DNA of 64,000 bases from Dyadobacter fanqingshengii (lineage in GTDB: Bacteria > Bacteroidota > Bacteroidia > Cytophagales > Spirosomataceae). Shown here piece by piece: positions 17,910 through 26,556 of the stretch. The notes under the pieces were generated by a model. It was not told where the DNA came from and made no database searches. It saw nothing but the letters and a program-made list of their open reading frames with translations. The position numbers and the translations under genes were made by a program. Numbering within the stretch: position 1 is the first letter of the stretch; each line of letters opens with the position of its first letter. Where the stretch lies: NCBI RefSeq assembly GCF_023822005.2, contig NZ_CP098806.1, positions 5,764,501-5,828,500 of the forward strand, written 5' to 3'.

Positions 17910-19124
17910 ATGGCCCGAGCGCTTACGTTTCTTTGCATATCAACATACTTCAAGGGAAACGATTTTCTGAAAGCTTTAAAGGAGTCTGGTAACAAGGTCT
18001 TCCTCATTACAGCCAAAAAATTGGAGCATAAGCCATGGGTTAGGGACGCGGTTGACGAGTTTTTTTATGTGGAGGAAGGGGAAGACGGCACTTACAACAT
18101 GAACGAGATCATCAACGGTCTCGCCTACATCATGCGCGAAAGGCCCATCGATCGTGTGGTGGCGCTGGATGATTTTGACGTGGAAAAAGCGGCGCATATT
18201 AGGGAATATTTCAGGATTCCGGGCATGGGGCAAACAACGGGAAGATATTTTAGAGATAAACTGGCTATGCGCACCAAGGCGGCCGAATCGGGGATTTTAG
18301 TTCCGGGTTTTTCTGCACTTTTTAATGATGACGCCATTAATGCATTTATAGAAAAATATCCTGGTCCCTGGATGATCAAACCGAGGTCTGAGGCTTCGGC
18401 TACGGGGATAAAGAAAATGGAAAATGCTGCGGAGTTGTGGGAAACCATTCATGAGCTTGGTGATAAAAGACATGCTTATTTGGTGGAGCAGTATAAGCCC
18501 GGCCATGTTTACCATGTCGATTCTATCTCGTATAATGGCCGGGTTATCTTTTCCTGGAACAGCAAATATCTGGCGCCGCCTTTTGATGTGGCGCACGGAG
18601 GTGGCATTTTCAGGTCGGTAACCGTGCCGTTTGATTCCTCGGAAGAGCATGCATTAGAAACGCTCGCGGTGGATCTTTTGAAAGCATTCGGGTTGAAGCA
18701 CAGTGCATCGCATACGGAGGTAATACGCTGTCATGATGATGGGAAATATTATTTTCTTGAAACGTCGTCCCGCGTAGGAGGGGCTAATCTTTCGGAAATG
18801 GTGGAAGCGTCTTCGGGGATTAACCTCTGGAAAGAATGGGCCAAAATGGAGACGGCGGAGGCCAAGGGGGATAATTATAAATTGCCGGCTGTCAGAAAAG
18901 ATTATTCGGGCATCATTATTTCCCTGGCAAGACATGAGTGGCCGGATCTTTCCGTTTTCAATGATCCCGAAATTGTCTGGCGCATGCATGAGCCTTACCA
19001 TGTTGGGTTGGTCGTCAGGGCGAAATCTCGCGAGAAGGTGATAGAGTTGTTAGATCAATATGCGGACATTATCCAGAGAGATTACCATGCGTCGGCACCC
19101 GCACCGGACAGGCCAACACATTAG
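17910..19124 (+). CDS. ATP-grasp domain ligase of unknown substrate
   Basis: 404 residues. A Rossmann-like N-terminal third (FLCISTYFKGNDFLKALKE) is followed by a central ATP-grasp domain: KLAMRTKAAESGILVPGF (about 111-128), WMIKPRSEASATGIKK (about 153-168), the VEQYKPGHVYHVDS linker, and the metal-binding ETSSRVGG segment (about 289-296) with conserved Glu and Arg. Enzymes of this type join a carboxylate to an amine through an acyl phosphate. The gene stands alone, with its own promoter and a strong terminator, and the substrate cannot be inferred. Confidence 0.8.
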   Translation: MARALTFLCISTYFKGNDFLKALKESGNKVFLITAKKLEHKPWVRDAVDEFFYVEEGEDGTYNMNEIINGLAYIMRERPIDRVVALDDFDVEKAAHIREYFRIPGMGQTTGRYFRDKLAMRTKAAESGILVPGFSALFNDDAINAFIEKYPGPWMIKPRSEASATGIKKMENAAELWETIHELGDKRHAYLVEQYKPGHVYHVDSISYNGRVIFSWNSKYLAPPFDVAHGGGIFRSVTVPFDSSEEHALETLAVDLLKAFGLKHSASHTEVIRCHDDGKYYFLETSSRVGGANLSEMVEASSGINLWKEWAKMETAEAKGDNYKLPAVRKDYSGIIISLARHEWPDLSVFNDPEIVWRMHEPYHVGLVVRAKSREKVIELLDQYADIIQRDYHASAPAPDRPTH

Positions 19125-19150
19125 CTAAGTCATAAATAACATTGCATTAA

Positions 19151-19197
19151 AGCATTCAGGTTGTATTAGTTACGCGTACAACCTGAATGCTTTTTTA
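19151..19197 (+). terminator. Rho-independent terminator after the ATP-grasp gene
   Basis: Perfect 15-bp stem AGCATTCAGGTTGTA (19151-19165) / TACAACCTGAATGCT (19177-19191), 11-nt loop, T6 tail. It cleanly ends the ATP-grasp unit. Confidence 0.9.
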
Positions 19198-19240
19198 TTT
19201 AAAATTTGCATCCCAATGTTTAACCTAACCATCTTGAACA

Positions 19241-19786
19241 ATGTACAATTTTACAAAGTCGCTCTGCGTCATTTTGTTGTTGATCCTGACATTTGCCGGT
19301 TGTAAAGATGACAAAGAAATTGAGCCAAAAAATGCCTTAATGCACGATGGAAGGGAATTTGAGATTTCAAAAGGACTTTTAATCCATTTAGGAGAATATC
19401 CGGAGGGCGAAAGCGGGCATGTGCTGTTTTTATCCTCAGACGGCGTAAAAATCCGCGAGTCAGGCGGTCATATAGATTCCATCTACGGGATCGGACATGG
19501 AATCTACTTCGAACTGATCAGCGCCACAGGAAATGCATTGGATGAGGGCGAATACACATTTGACAACGACTTCACCATAGAAGTGAAGACTTTTTTTGAT
19601 TCCTATGTAGTCTTCAACAGCGATTTTGCCACCGAAGACGGCGAATATTACGCATTAAATGAAGGCAAACTAACCGTAAAAAAAGACGGCCCCAACTATA
19701 TCCTCGACATTGACTGCATCGAACGAAACGGCAAACACGTAACCGCTCACTACAAAGGCCCGCTGACGTTTTATGATGAGGAGTGA
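19241..19786 (+). CDS. Hypothetical lipoprotein
   Basis: 181 residues, not recognised. The N-terminus is a lipoprotein signal (LCVILLLILTF then lipobox FAGC, Cys about 21). The mature part is acidic and beta-rich, with phrases such as GHVLFLSSDGVKI, GEYTFDNDFTIEVKTFFDSYVVF and LNEGKLTVKKDGPNYILDID. This resembles small Bacteroidota surface or periplasmic lipoproteins. It stands alone after a terminator. No function is proposed. Confidence 0.7.
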   Translation: MYNFTKSLCVILLLILTFAGCKDDKEIEPKNALMHDGREFEISKGLLIHLGEYPEGESGHVLFLSSDGVKIRESGGHIDSIYGIGHGIYFELISATGNALDEGEYTFDNDFTIEVKTFFDSYVVFNSDFATEDGEYYALNEGKLTVKKDGPNYILDIDCIERNGKHVTAHYKGPLTFYDEE

Positions 19787-19878
19787 AATAATCTGAAAAA
19801 TTTTTCGGGAGACCTGTGACCTGATTGATGCAGCTGCGTCTAAATGCATAAAAGTTAGAAAACTAACCAAATGTATTT

Positions 19879-20913
19879 ATGAACGAGGAAGTAAAACCAA
19901 CTGAGCTAATTTCATCTGTTAGGCAACTCATCAAGGAAAGCAGGTCCAGAGTTGCTGTCGCTGTAAATGCGGAGATCACAATGTTGTATTATCAGATTGG
20001 CAAAAGGATTAATGAAGACGTGCTTAGGAATGACCGTGCAGAATATGGCAAACAGGTCATTCGTATTTTAAGCTACGATTTAGTATCAGAATATGGAAGT
20101 GGATGGAGTGAAAAGCTGATACGGCATTGTATGCATTTCGCCAGCGTATTTCCAGACAGCTCAATTGTCTCCGCGCTGCGGAGACAATTGAGCTGGACAC
20201 ATTTAAAGTCACTCATGTATATTGAGGATCAGCTCAAGAGAGAATTTTACATTGAGATTTGTCGTCTGGAAAACTGGTCCTCCAGACAGTTAGATGAACG
20301 CATCAAATCCATGCTCTACGAGCGAACAGCCATCAGCAAAAAACCGGAAGAAACAATCGTCAATGACCTTAACCTGCTGCGAGACAAACAGAAGCTCAAC
20401 CCGGACCTTGTTTTTCGTGATCCATATTTCCTTGATTTCTTGGGCTTAAAAGATGTTTATTCAGAAAAAGATCTGGAAACGTCTATCATCGTGGAGCTTC
20501 AAAAGTTCATCATTGAACTTGGCAGCGATTTTGCGTTTATGGCGAGGCAAAAGCGTATTACAATTGACAACTGCGATTATTTTATCGACTTGCTCTTCTA
20601 TCACAGAAGGTTACGATGCCTCGTTGCGATTGACTTGAAAATGGGCGCTTTTGAAGCAGGTTTTAAAGGTCAGATGGAATTGTATTTACGCTTTCTCGAA
20701 AAATACGAACAGGCCGAAGGCGAGAATGCGCCCATCGGCCTGATATTGTGTAGTGGTAAAAACAAGGAGCATGTAGAGCTGATGCAACTGGATCAGGCAA
20801 ACATTCGTGTTGCTGACTATCTTACAGCGCTGCCTTCGCAAGAACTTTTGCAGGAAAAACTGCATAAGGCCGTCGAGATTGCGCGCCAGAAAGTGAATCT
20901 TAAACCAACTTAA
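19879..20913 (+). CDS. DUF1016 / YhcG-family PD-(D/E)XK nuclease
   Basis: 344 residues. The N-terminal DUF1016 domain (about 1-160) includes YYQIGKRI and the QLSWTHLKSLMYI segment; the C-terminal YhcG nuclease domain contains NCDYFIDLLFYHRRLRCLVAIDLKMGAF (about 230-258) with the D...DxK core, followed by KGQMELYLRFL. Family members are putative nucleases, often found near restriction-modification or mobile genes, but here none is nearby. The gene contains an 18-bp perfect inverted repeat at 20157-20195. It overlaps the convergent DUF4440-like gene by 14 bp. Its position between ordinary genes suggests an isolated acquired gene. Confidence 0.85.
   Translation: MNEEVKPTELISSVRQLIKESRSRVAVAVNAEITMLYYQIGKRINEDVLRNDRAEYGKQVIRILSYDLVSEYGSGWSEKLIRHCMHFASVFPDSSIVSALRRQLSWTHLKSLMYIEDQLKREFYIEICRLENWSSRQLDERIKSMLYERTAISKKPEETIVNDLNLLRDKQKLNPDLVFRDPYFLDFLGLKDVYSEKDLETSIIVELQKFIIELGSDFAFMARQKRITIDNCDYFIDLLFYHRRLRCLVAIDLKMGAFEAGFKGQMELYLRFLEKYEQAEGENAPIGLILCSGKNKEHVELMQLDQANIRVADYLTALPSQELLQEKLHKAVEIARQKVNLKPT
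20157..20195. repeat. 18-bp perfect inverted repeat inside the DUF1016 gene
   Basis: Left arm CAGCTCAATTGTCTCCGC (20157-20174), loop GCT, right arm GCGGAGACAATTGAGCTG (20178-20195). It is fully within the reading frame and encodes the SSIVSALRRQLS stretch (about residues 94-105). No target duplication or disrupted frame is visible, so it is not a simple insertion. Confidence 0.9.
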
Positions 20914-21334
20914 ACGCTTGTCTTCCAATCAGAAGCCATTGTCCTTTTATTTTTTGCCAGACTGTGAATACGCCCAGCCGGACGGGAGCGGGATCTTTGC
21001 CTTTGTTGTGCGTGTCACCGATCAGTTTATGGCGGACCATGGCCACATCACCGGAAATGGTGATGGTTTGCTCGGAAAGGTCGATTTTTGTGAATTTTGA
21101 TTCGCCGCTTGTTAATGCACGGATGAATTCTTTTTGATCTTCCAGAAGACCATTTGAATGTCCGTATGTCAGAGACGAGGACGTGAGTTTCAATAAGTCG
21201 GGCTCGTTTGCGGCAATGATAGAGACGCGAAGTTTTTCAACAGCTTCGGCTACTGCTTTTTCGTCGCTGCTTTGTGCGGAGGCAATGATATTTCCCAGCA
21301 AGAGAAATACGGCCAGTAAAAATGTTTTTTTCAT
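20900..21334 (-). CDS. Secreted SnoaL/DUF4440-like (NTF2 fold) protein
   Basis: 144 residues with a signal peptide (FLLAVFLLLGNIIASAQ, cleavage near residue 21). The mature part has the NTF2-like pattern of DUF4440: an N-terminal helix (EKAVAEAVEKLRVSII), LLKLTSSSLTYGHSNG, ISGDVAMVRHKLIG and a C-terminal WQKIKGQWLLIGRQAFK strand pair. Such proteins bind small ligands or act as enzymes, but no specific role is visible. It is a single gene, convergent with the DUF1016 gene and ahead of the uronate operon end. Confidence 0.8.
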   Translation of the reverse strand: MKKTFLLAVFLLLGNIIASAQSSDEKAVAEAVEKLRVSIIAANEPDLLKLTSSSLTYGHSNGLLEDQKEFIRALTSGESKFTKIDLSEQTITISGDVAMVRHKLIGDTHNKGKDPAPVRLGVFTVWQKIKGQWLLIGRQAFKLV

Positions 21335-21376
21335 TGTAAAAATACTGTTGGTTAACGATGCAGGTTCTGTAAGCTT

Positions 21377-22657
21377 CTAAATATCAACTCTTTCCATCTT
21401 AGGCGCAAACAAATGCATGACACCCCAGGCGAGCAGATAAGCGAAGCCGCATATGATAAAAATGAGGTTATAACCGCCGCCGATATTGCCCGCAGCCTTA
21501 TAATTATCTAAGATTATCCCTACCAAAAGCGGAAAAAGGATGCCTCCTACTGATCCCGCCATCCCACCGATCCCCACCACGGAGCTTACTGCCTTCTTAG
21601 GAAACATATCCGAAGCCGTGGTGAAAATGTTTGCGCTCCAAGCCTGATGCGCCGCTGCCGCCAAACTGATCAAGACCACCGCTTGCCAAATGTTAGTCGT
21701 GTATTGTGCAAGCATGATAGGCGTTACGAGGAATGCAAAAATGAGCATCGACGTCTTCCTGGCCCTGAAAATAGGCCAGCCTTTTTTGATAAAATAACCT
21801 GAAAGATAACCGCCGCCAATGCTTCCAATAGTCGTAGCGGTGTAAACGATAACGAGTTCCGGGCTTGGTTTGGAAAGATTTAGCTTGAACGCTTCGGCGA
21901 AGTAGGAGGGAAGCCAATAGAGGAAAAACCACCATATGGGGTCTGTAAGCATTTTACCAAAAACAAAAGCCCAGGTTTGTCTCACTTTGAACAGGTCCAG
22001 CCATTTAACAGGCGCTTCCTTGCTCGTATCAGGTTCATTGTCACTATGAATATAGTCAAACTCAGCCTGATTAACCCGCGCTTGTTTGGCAGGAACTTCA
22101 TAGTAGCGAAACCAGAAAAATAGCCACACAAAACCAATGGCACCGGTAATCAAAAACGCTTCCTGCCAGCCATAGGAGCCCAGAATCCATGGAACCATGA
22201 TCGGCGCGACGACTGCGCCAATGTTCGCGCCGGAATTGAAAATTCCCGTTGCCAGTGCGCGTTCACGTTTGGGAAACCATTCTGCTGTTGCCTTAATGGC
22301 CACAGGGAAATTTCCCGCCTCGCCAAGTCCGAGCAATGCCCGCATGAACCCGAAGCTGAATGTGCCCGTCGCAACGGCATGCAACATGGCCGCAATGCTC
22401 CACACGACCACCGAAATCGTATAGCCTAATTTGGTTCCGATTTTGTCAATGATAGCCCCGAACCCAATCAGCGAAATGGCATAAGCCGTTTGAAAAGCCA
22501 TTACAATGTGACTGAAATCCTGTTCCGACCAGCCAAAATCGGCCTCCAATGTTGGTTTTAATAATCCCAGAACCTGCCGGTCCAGATAGTTGATCGTAGT
22601 TGCGCAAAAGAGCAGGGCCACAATCCGCCAACGGTATTTGGTCATTTGGTTTTCCAT
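21377..22657 (-). CDS. exuT: Hexuronate MFS transporter, ExuT-like
   Basis: 426 residues, twelve hydrophobic segments, major facilitator superfamily. The opening RWRIVALLFCATTINYLDRQVLG and the motif GLGEAGNFPVAIKATAEWFPKRERALATGIFNSG fit the anion:cation symporter / ExuT-type hexuronate group. It would import galacturonate or glucuronate by proton symport. It is the last gene of the uronate operon, 50 bp after uxaB, and its substrate follows from that context. An alternative start at the fifth codon (MTKYRW) is equally possible. Confidence 0.83.
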   Translation of the reverse strand: MENQMTKYRWRIVALLFCATTINYLDRQVLGLLKPTLEADFGWSEQDFSHIVMAFQTAYAISLIGFGAIIDKIGTKLGYTISVVVWSIAAMLHAVATGTFSFGFMRALLGLGEAGNFPVAIKATAEWFPKRERALATGIFNSGANIGAVVAPIMVPWILGSYGWQEAFLITGAIGFVWLFFWFRYYEVPAKQARVNQAEFDYIHSDNEPDTSKEAPVKWLDLFKVRQTWAFVFGKMLTDPIWWFFLYWLPSYFAEAFKLNLSKPSPELVIVYTATTIGSIGGGYLSGYFIKKGWPIFRARKTSMLIFAFLVTPIMLAQYTTNIWQAVVLISLAAAAHQAWSANIFTTASDMFPKKAVSSVVGIGGMAGSVGGILFPLLVGIILDNYKAAGNIGGGYNLIFIICGFAYLLAWGVMHLFAPKMERVDI

Positions 22658-22707
22658 GTAGGGATTTTGCAGGTTAAATTAGGCTGATAAAATTCGGCGC
22701 TTGTGAT

Positions 22708-24231
22708 TCAGGCGTATTCGGTTTTTTCAAGAAATAATTTCAATGTATCTAATGCACCCAGCTGTTTCAGGGATTCGAGATGAGAGACGACATTTTTGCG
22801 GATCGCCTCCGATTTGGAAAGATCTTTTTGCGAGATTGATTGATCTTTTAAAATGGCGATAACCATATCTTCCAGCGACGCAATCTGCCATTTCTGATGA
22901 AAATAACCAGCTTTTTGGTCCTGAATCAAATAATAAGCACCATTAGCGAGCCCGTAATAGTTATCACCATCTTTTCGCACAGGCTTCATATAAAAAATGT
23001 AAGCTGCAAATCCGAATGTAATGTGTTCCGGAAAAGTGTCGCGGGTTTTTTCATATTTTAAAAAAACCGGCATTACACGCGAAAGCATTTTGGCAGAATA
23101 ATTTTGGGTAATGTTCAGCCATTTGTGCCTTAAATGCGGATTATGGAAGCGTTCGAGCACACTGCGGCCGAATTGCATGGCCCGCTCTTCGACGACCGGA
23201 TAAGGAATCGCAGGTGCAATTTCCGTTTCCATTAGATTAGTCAGATAAGTAGCGAAAAGCGGGTTTTCCATCGCTTCATCCACGGTTTTGAAACCACATA
23301 AGTGAGCCAGGCCGCTTCCGAGTGTGTGCGCACCATTGAGCAGTCTCAATTTCAGCTCACGATATAATTCAATGTCCGGTTCAATGATCAAACCTGCATC
23401 GACTTCGTGGAATGGCAGCTTTTTACGGATGGTCGCGTCACCTTCTATGGCCCACAAATGATAATGTTCCGCAGTGATCAGCAAATCGTCCTGGTAACCG
23501 AGTTCAGCGGCCAGCTCTTTGCATATGTTCTCGTCAGGCCTTCCCGGTACAATTCTGTCCACAAGTGAATTGCAGAATGAATTGTGATTTTCAAGCCAGT
23601 CTATAAATGCTGCTTCCAGCCCGTTCCTATGTGCTAATTCCAGCACAATGGATTCGAGTTTTTTACCATTATCGGTGATCAGCTCTGTTGGAATAATGAC
23701 CACGCCATATTCCGGATTTCCGCCAAAAGCTACATAACGGGCATATAAAAATGCAAGTAATTTTCCTGGAAATGAAACGGGAGGCCATTGATAAATATCA
23801 TCCTGAACAAGCTGGATACCAATTTCCGTGGTGTTAGAAATCACAATGCTGATCGCAGGATTTTTCGCAAGATCCAACACGAGCGACCATTGCGTTTTAG
23901 CCGACAAAACCCTGCTAATAGCCGAGGAAATGATGTTTTCCTCCCGCACGACACCATTTTGGCTGCCGCGCAAACATATTGTGTATAGATTATCCTGTCG
24001 CTCAAATGCTTTCAGGTCGCCTTCGTCCGTAGACTTCACCACCACAATGCGCCCGTTGAAAACGCCTTGTCTGTTGGCCTTATCAATGAAATAATCGGCA
24101 AGGCCCCGTAAAAATGCGCCTGTGCCAAATTGAAGCACTTTTTCAGGCAGTTGGAAAGTACTATCGTCCGGGACAACAAGCCCTGGCTGATTTCTTAACT
24201 GGCCAAGATTTTCGCGAAAAAGGCGGCTCAT
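22708..24231 (-). CDS. uxaB: Tagaturonate reductase (altronate oxidoreductase)
   Basis: 507 residues, mannitol dehydrogenase superfamily. The N-terminal Rossmann domain begins PEKVLQFGTGAFLRGLADYF (about 29-48), and the C-terminal domain holds the catalytic lysine region (LKLRLLNGAHTLGSGLAHLCG, about 296-316), typical of UxaB. The enzyme reduces D-tagaturonate to D-altronate with NADH in galacturonate breakdown. It lies 12 bp after the GH105 gene and 50 bp before exuT. Its partners UxaC and UxaA are not in this window. UxuB (fructuronate reductase) is a less likely alternative by length and N-terminus. Confidence 0.85.
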   Translation of the reverse strand: MSRLFRENLGQLRNQPGLVVPDDSTFQLPEKVLQFGTGAFLRGLADYFIDKANRQGVFNGRIVVVKSTDEGDLKAFERQDNLYTICLRGSQNGVVREENIISSAISRVLSAKTQWSLVLDLAKNPAISIVISNTTEIGIQLVQDDIYQWPPVSFPGKLLAFLYARYVAFGGNPEYGVVIIPTELITDNGKKLESIVLELAHRNGLEAAFIDWLENHNSFCNSLVDRIVPGRPDENICKELAAELGYQDDLLITAEHYHLWAIEGDATIRKKLPFHEVDAGLIIEPDIELYRELKLRLLNGAHTLGSGLAHLCGFKTVDEAMENPLFATYLTNLMETEIAPAIPYPVVEERAMQFGRSVLERFHNPHLRHKWLNITQNYSAKMLSRVMPVFLKYEKTRDTFPEHITFGFAAYIFYMKPVRKDGDNYYGLANGAYYLIQDQKAGYFHQKWQIASLEDMVIAILKDQSISQKDLSKSEAIRKNVVSHLESLKQLGALDTLKLFLEKTEYA

Positions 24232-24243
24232 AACATTTCGGTT

Positions 24244-26184
24244 TTACTTTTTAACAACCTGTTTTAGTAACCAATCGGCCAGATCTTTTCCTGCCTCAAA
24301 ATTCTCAAAGCTCGTATCAATCCTCCGTCCGTCGAGATATTCATTGTAAAGCCACGGGTCGCCCACAGCGAAAACAGTTCCTTTTCCATATTTGGAAATG
24401 CCCAAAATAACGTCTCCCTGGTCCGTCAGGGCTGATTTGGCCGGAGCAGATAGGAGGAGAGGAGAAAGTTCTTTAATGTATATTTTGCTGGCCGTCTTAA
24501 AAATGGCCTTGTTGTCCGCCGGGATCGTCAATTTGCCTTGTTCAAACTGCGTCCCTTGCACCATATTCCGGTTTTTATTGCTGAATTGCATGCCAAATTT
24601 CTTCGCCAGCTCATTGAAATGCGGGATCTCACAATTGGCAGTGTCATTTGCCATCATTACCAACACACCACCATCCTTCACCCACTTTTCGATCACATTG
24701 ATGTCGTTTGGCTGAATGAAATTGGGCTTAGGCGACTCCTTTTTTGTGTCCGGGTCCACGATAATGTAAACATCTACATTTTTCAATTTTGCGGCAGTCG
24801 GCGCGCCCGAAACGGCGACTGTTTGGGCACCTAACTCTTTGAATGTTTGGCCCCATAACCAAAACCCTGAATGCAGCCGATCTTCCCAGGTGTAATGGAA
24901 TGGTTCACTTTTTCCATCAGCCAATTTTTTACTTTCTTGGTTAAAATGATAGTCTAACCCAACCGTTTTGCCTTTCCCAACTGCATTTTCAGCAGCAATT
25001 TCCATTTCAATACTGGCAAAAATGAATGGTCCGATTCCTTTCAAGTCGTTTTTCCGGATGGGTTCGCTCAGGTAATATTCGTAGGTTCCGTCGCGGTAAG
25101 GCGTGCCGCCGAGTCCGCCTACACTTACTGTTTTGTTCAGACTTAATAATCCATCTGCTTCTTTCTCAACGAATTCCTTCAATGCTCCTGCGTAACCGCG
25201 CTTTGCATTGGCTGCAAAAGATTCATCAATATAACCCATCCTTGAACCCTTCGCCAGGGCATATATGAACATGCATGACGCGGATGCCTCGAAATAATTT
25301 CCTTTTCTATTTCCCTGATCTATGACCTGATACCATAATCCTGATTGCTTATCCTGGTATTTGGCCAACACTGGCGCAAGCCTTTTCAGATATTGGATTA
25401 GTTCAATTCTTTTCGGGTGACCGTTCGGAAAATAATCCAGCACGTCCACCAACGCAATGGCATACCAGCCAATGGCACGCGCCCAGAAATTAGGTGAACG
25501 ACCAGTTGTTTTGTCTGCCCATTTTTGCTCACGGCTCTCATCATACGCATGATAAATCAAACCCGTTTTTTCATCAACTGCATATTTTTCAATCAATGCA
25601 AATTGTTTCGCGATGTCATCAAAATGTTCTGGATGATTGAATAGCAGGCTGTATTCTGCGGCAAAGGGTTCACCCATGAAAAGGCCGTCCAGCCACATTT
25701 GATTTGGATATCTTTTTTTGTGCCAATATCCACCTTCTTTTGTGCGCGGCTGCTCTTCCAGTTGCTTCCAAAGCAAATCAGCAGCCTTTTTGTATTTGTC
25801 TTTGTCTGGTAGTGTTTGTTGATAAAGTGTAAGTAATGCTCTTCCCGGCGGAATGTTGTCGATGTTGAACTCGTCAAATTTGTATGTTCTGATGCTTCCG
25901 TCTGGCTTTACGTATTGGTCAATGTCTTTTCTGATGTATTCAAAATACTTGCCTTCCCCCGTTCTATACCAAACTTTTTCGATGGCTTTCAGCATTAATC
26001 CCTGCTCGTAATCCCATTTCGCCGCGGTGTTTTTTCCTACTAAAATAGAATCCTTATGACGCGCCATGAACGAGTCGGTCATTTGCCGCGACAAGGGAAG
26101 TTCCTGCGCCCAAGCATCCACAATCATGTTTGGTGCAGAGAAGAAAAGTGCAATAAGTTGAATGCCGCGTAGCAGTTTTTTCAT
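24244..26184 (-). CDS. GH105 unsaturated rhamnogalacturonyl/galacturonyl hydrolase with a C-terminal DUF4350-like domain
   Basis: 646 residues with a signal peptide (LLRGIQLIALFFSA to DAWAQ). The ATG at 26184 is chosen because it gives this signal; a start at 26274 would run into the upstream cupin gene. The GH105 (alpha/alpha)6 barrel spans about 25-395, with the acidic site in NQMWLDGLFMGEPFAAEYS and the GRSPNFWARAIGWYA motif. It removes the unsaturated uronate from lyase products of pectin. A second domain of about 200 residues (WLWGQTFKELGAQTVAVSG, DGGVLVMMANDTAN, ISKYGKGTVFAVGDPWLYNEYL) looks like a DUF4350/amidotransferase-like fold of unknown role. Confidence 0.85.
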   Translation of the reverse strand: MKKLLRGIQLIALFFSAPNMIVDAWAQELPLSRQMTDSFMARHKDSILVGKNTAAKWDYEQGLMLKAIEKVWYRTGEGKYFEYIRKDIDQYVKPDGSIRTYKFDEFNIDNIPPGRALLTLYQQTLPDKDKYKKAADLLWKQLEEQPRTKEGGYWHKKRYPNQMWLDGLFMGEPFAAEYSLLFNHPEHFDDIAKQFALIEKYAVDEKTGLIYHAYDESREQKWADKTTGRSPNFWARAIGWYAIALVDVLDYFPNGHPKRIELIQYLKRLAPVLAKYQDKQSGLWYQVIDQGNRKGNYFEASASCMFIYALAKGSRMGYIDESFAANAKRGYAGALKEFVEKEADGLLSLNKTVSVGGLGGTPYRDGTYEYYLSEPIRKNDLKGIGPFIFASIEMEIAAENAVGKGKTVGLDYHFNQESKKLADGKSEPFHYTWEDRLHSGFWLWGQTFKELGAQTVAVSGAPTAAKLKNVDVYIIVDPDTKKESPKPNFIQPNDINVIEKWVKDGGVLVMMANDTANCEIPHFNELAKKFGMQFSNKNRNMVQGTQFEQGKLTIPADNKAIFKTASKIYIKELSPLLLSAPAKSALTDQGDVILGISKYGKGTVFAVGDPWLYNEYLDGRRIDTSFENFEAGKDLADWLLKQVVKK

Positions 26185-26207
26185 CAGAAAAGAAAGAACA
26201 TTAGAGA

Positions 26208-26555
26208 CTAGGTTTTTATAAAATCGGCTCTCATCGGATTGAAAATATCCACGAGCATTCCCGCTTCCAGGCATAATGCGCCATGAACAACATCCGGCGG
26301 AATGTAATAGGCGTCGCCACCGCCTAGTATGCCCGTTTTCGGGCCAATGGTTATTTCAAATTTGCCACTTTCCACATAACTCATTTGCGTATGAAAATGG
26401 CTGTGCAACGCGCCCACGCCTCCCTTCTCAAAAGTCACTTTGACCATCATCAGATTATCATCATAAGCCATGATCTTCCGCTTCAAACCGCCGCCCAACT
26501 CTTCCCAGGGAATGTCCGAATCGTCAATAAATTCTCTTCCTTTTATATCGTTCAT
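26208..26555 (-). CDS. kdgF: KdgF-like cupin (unsaturated uronate linearisation)
   Basis: 115-residue single cupin domain. Metal ligands are visible as His51, His53, His55 and Gln57 in HSHFHTQ and His91 in PPDVVHG, the pattern of KdgF. KdgF opens 4,5-unsaturated galacturonate to 5-keto-4-deoxyuronate, the substrate of KduI. It is placed exactly for that role: 1 bp after kduI and 23 bp before the GH105 gene that makes its substrate. The assignment rests on motif plus context; a sugar-binding cupin without this activity is the alternative. Confidence 0.82.
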   Translation of the reverse strand: MNDIKGREFIDDSDIPWEELGGGLKRKIMAYDDNLMMVKVTFEKGGVGALHSHFHTQMSYVESGKFEITIGPKTGILGGGDAYYIPPDVVHGALCLEAGMLVDIFNPMRADFIKT

Positions 26556-26556
26556 T

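Noticed and set aside
20157..20195. Treating the inverted repeat as an inserted repetitive element or insertion sequence end
   Set aside because: The reading frame is unbroken, the encoded segment belongs to the conserved family region, and no second copy or target duplication is seen in the window.
22708..24231. Mannitol dehydrogenase or fructuronate reductase (UxuB)
   Set aside because: The N-terminal motif, length and location in an operon with exuT and kdu genes fit tagaturonate reductase better.
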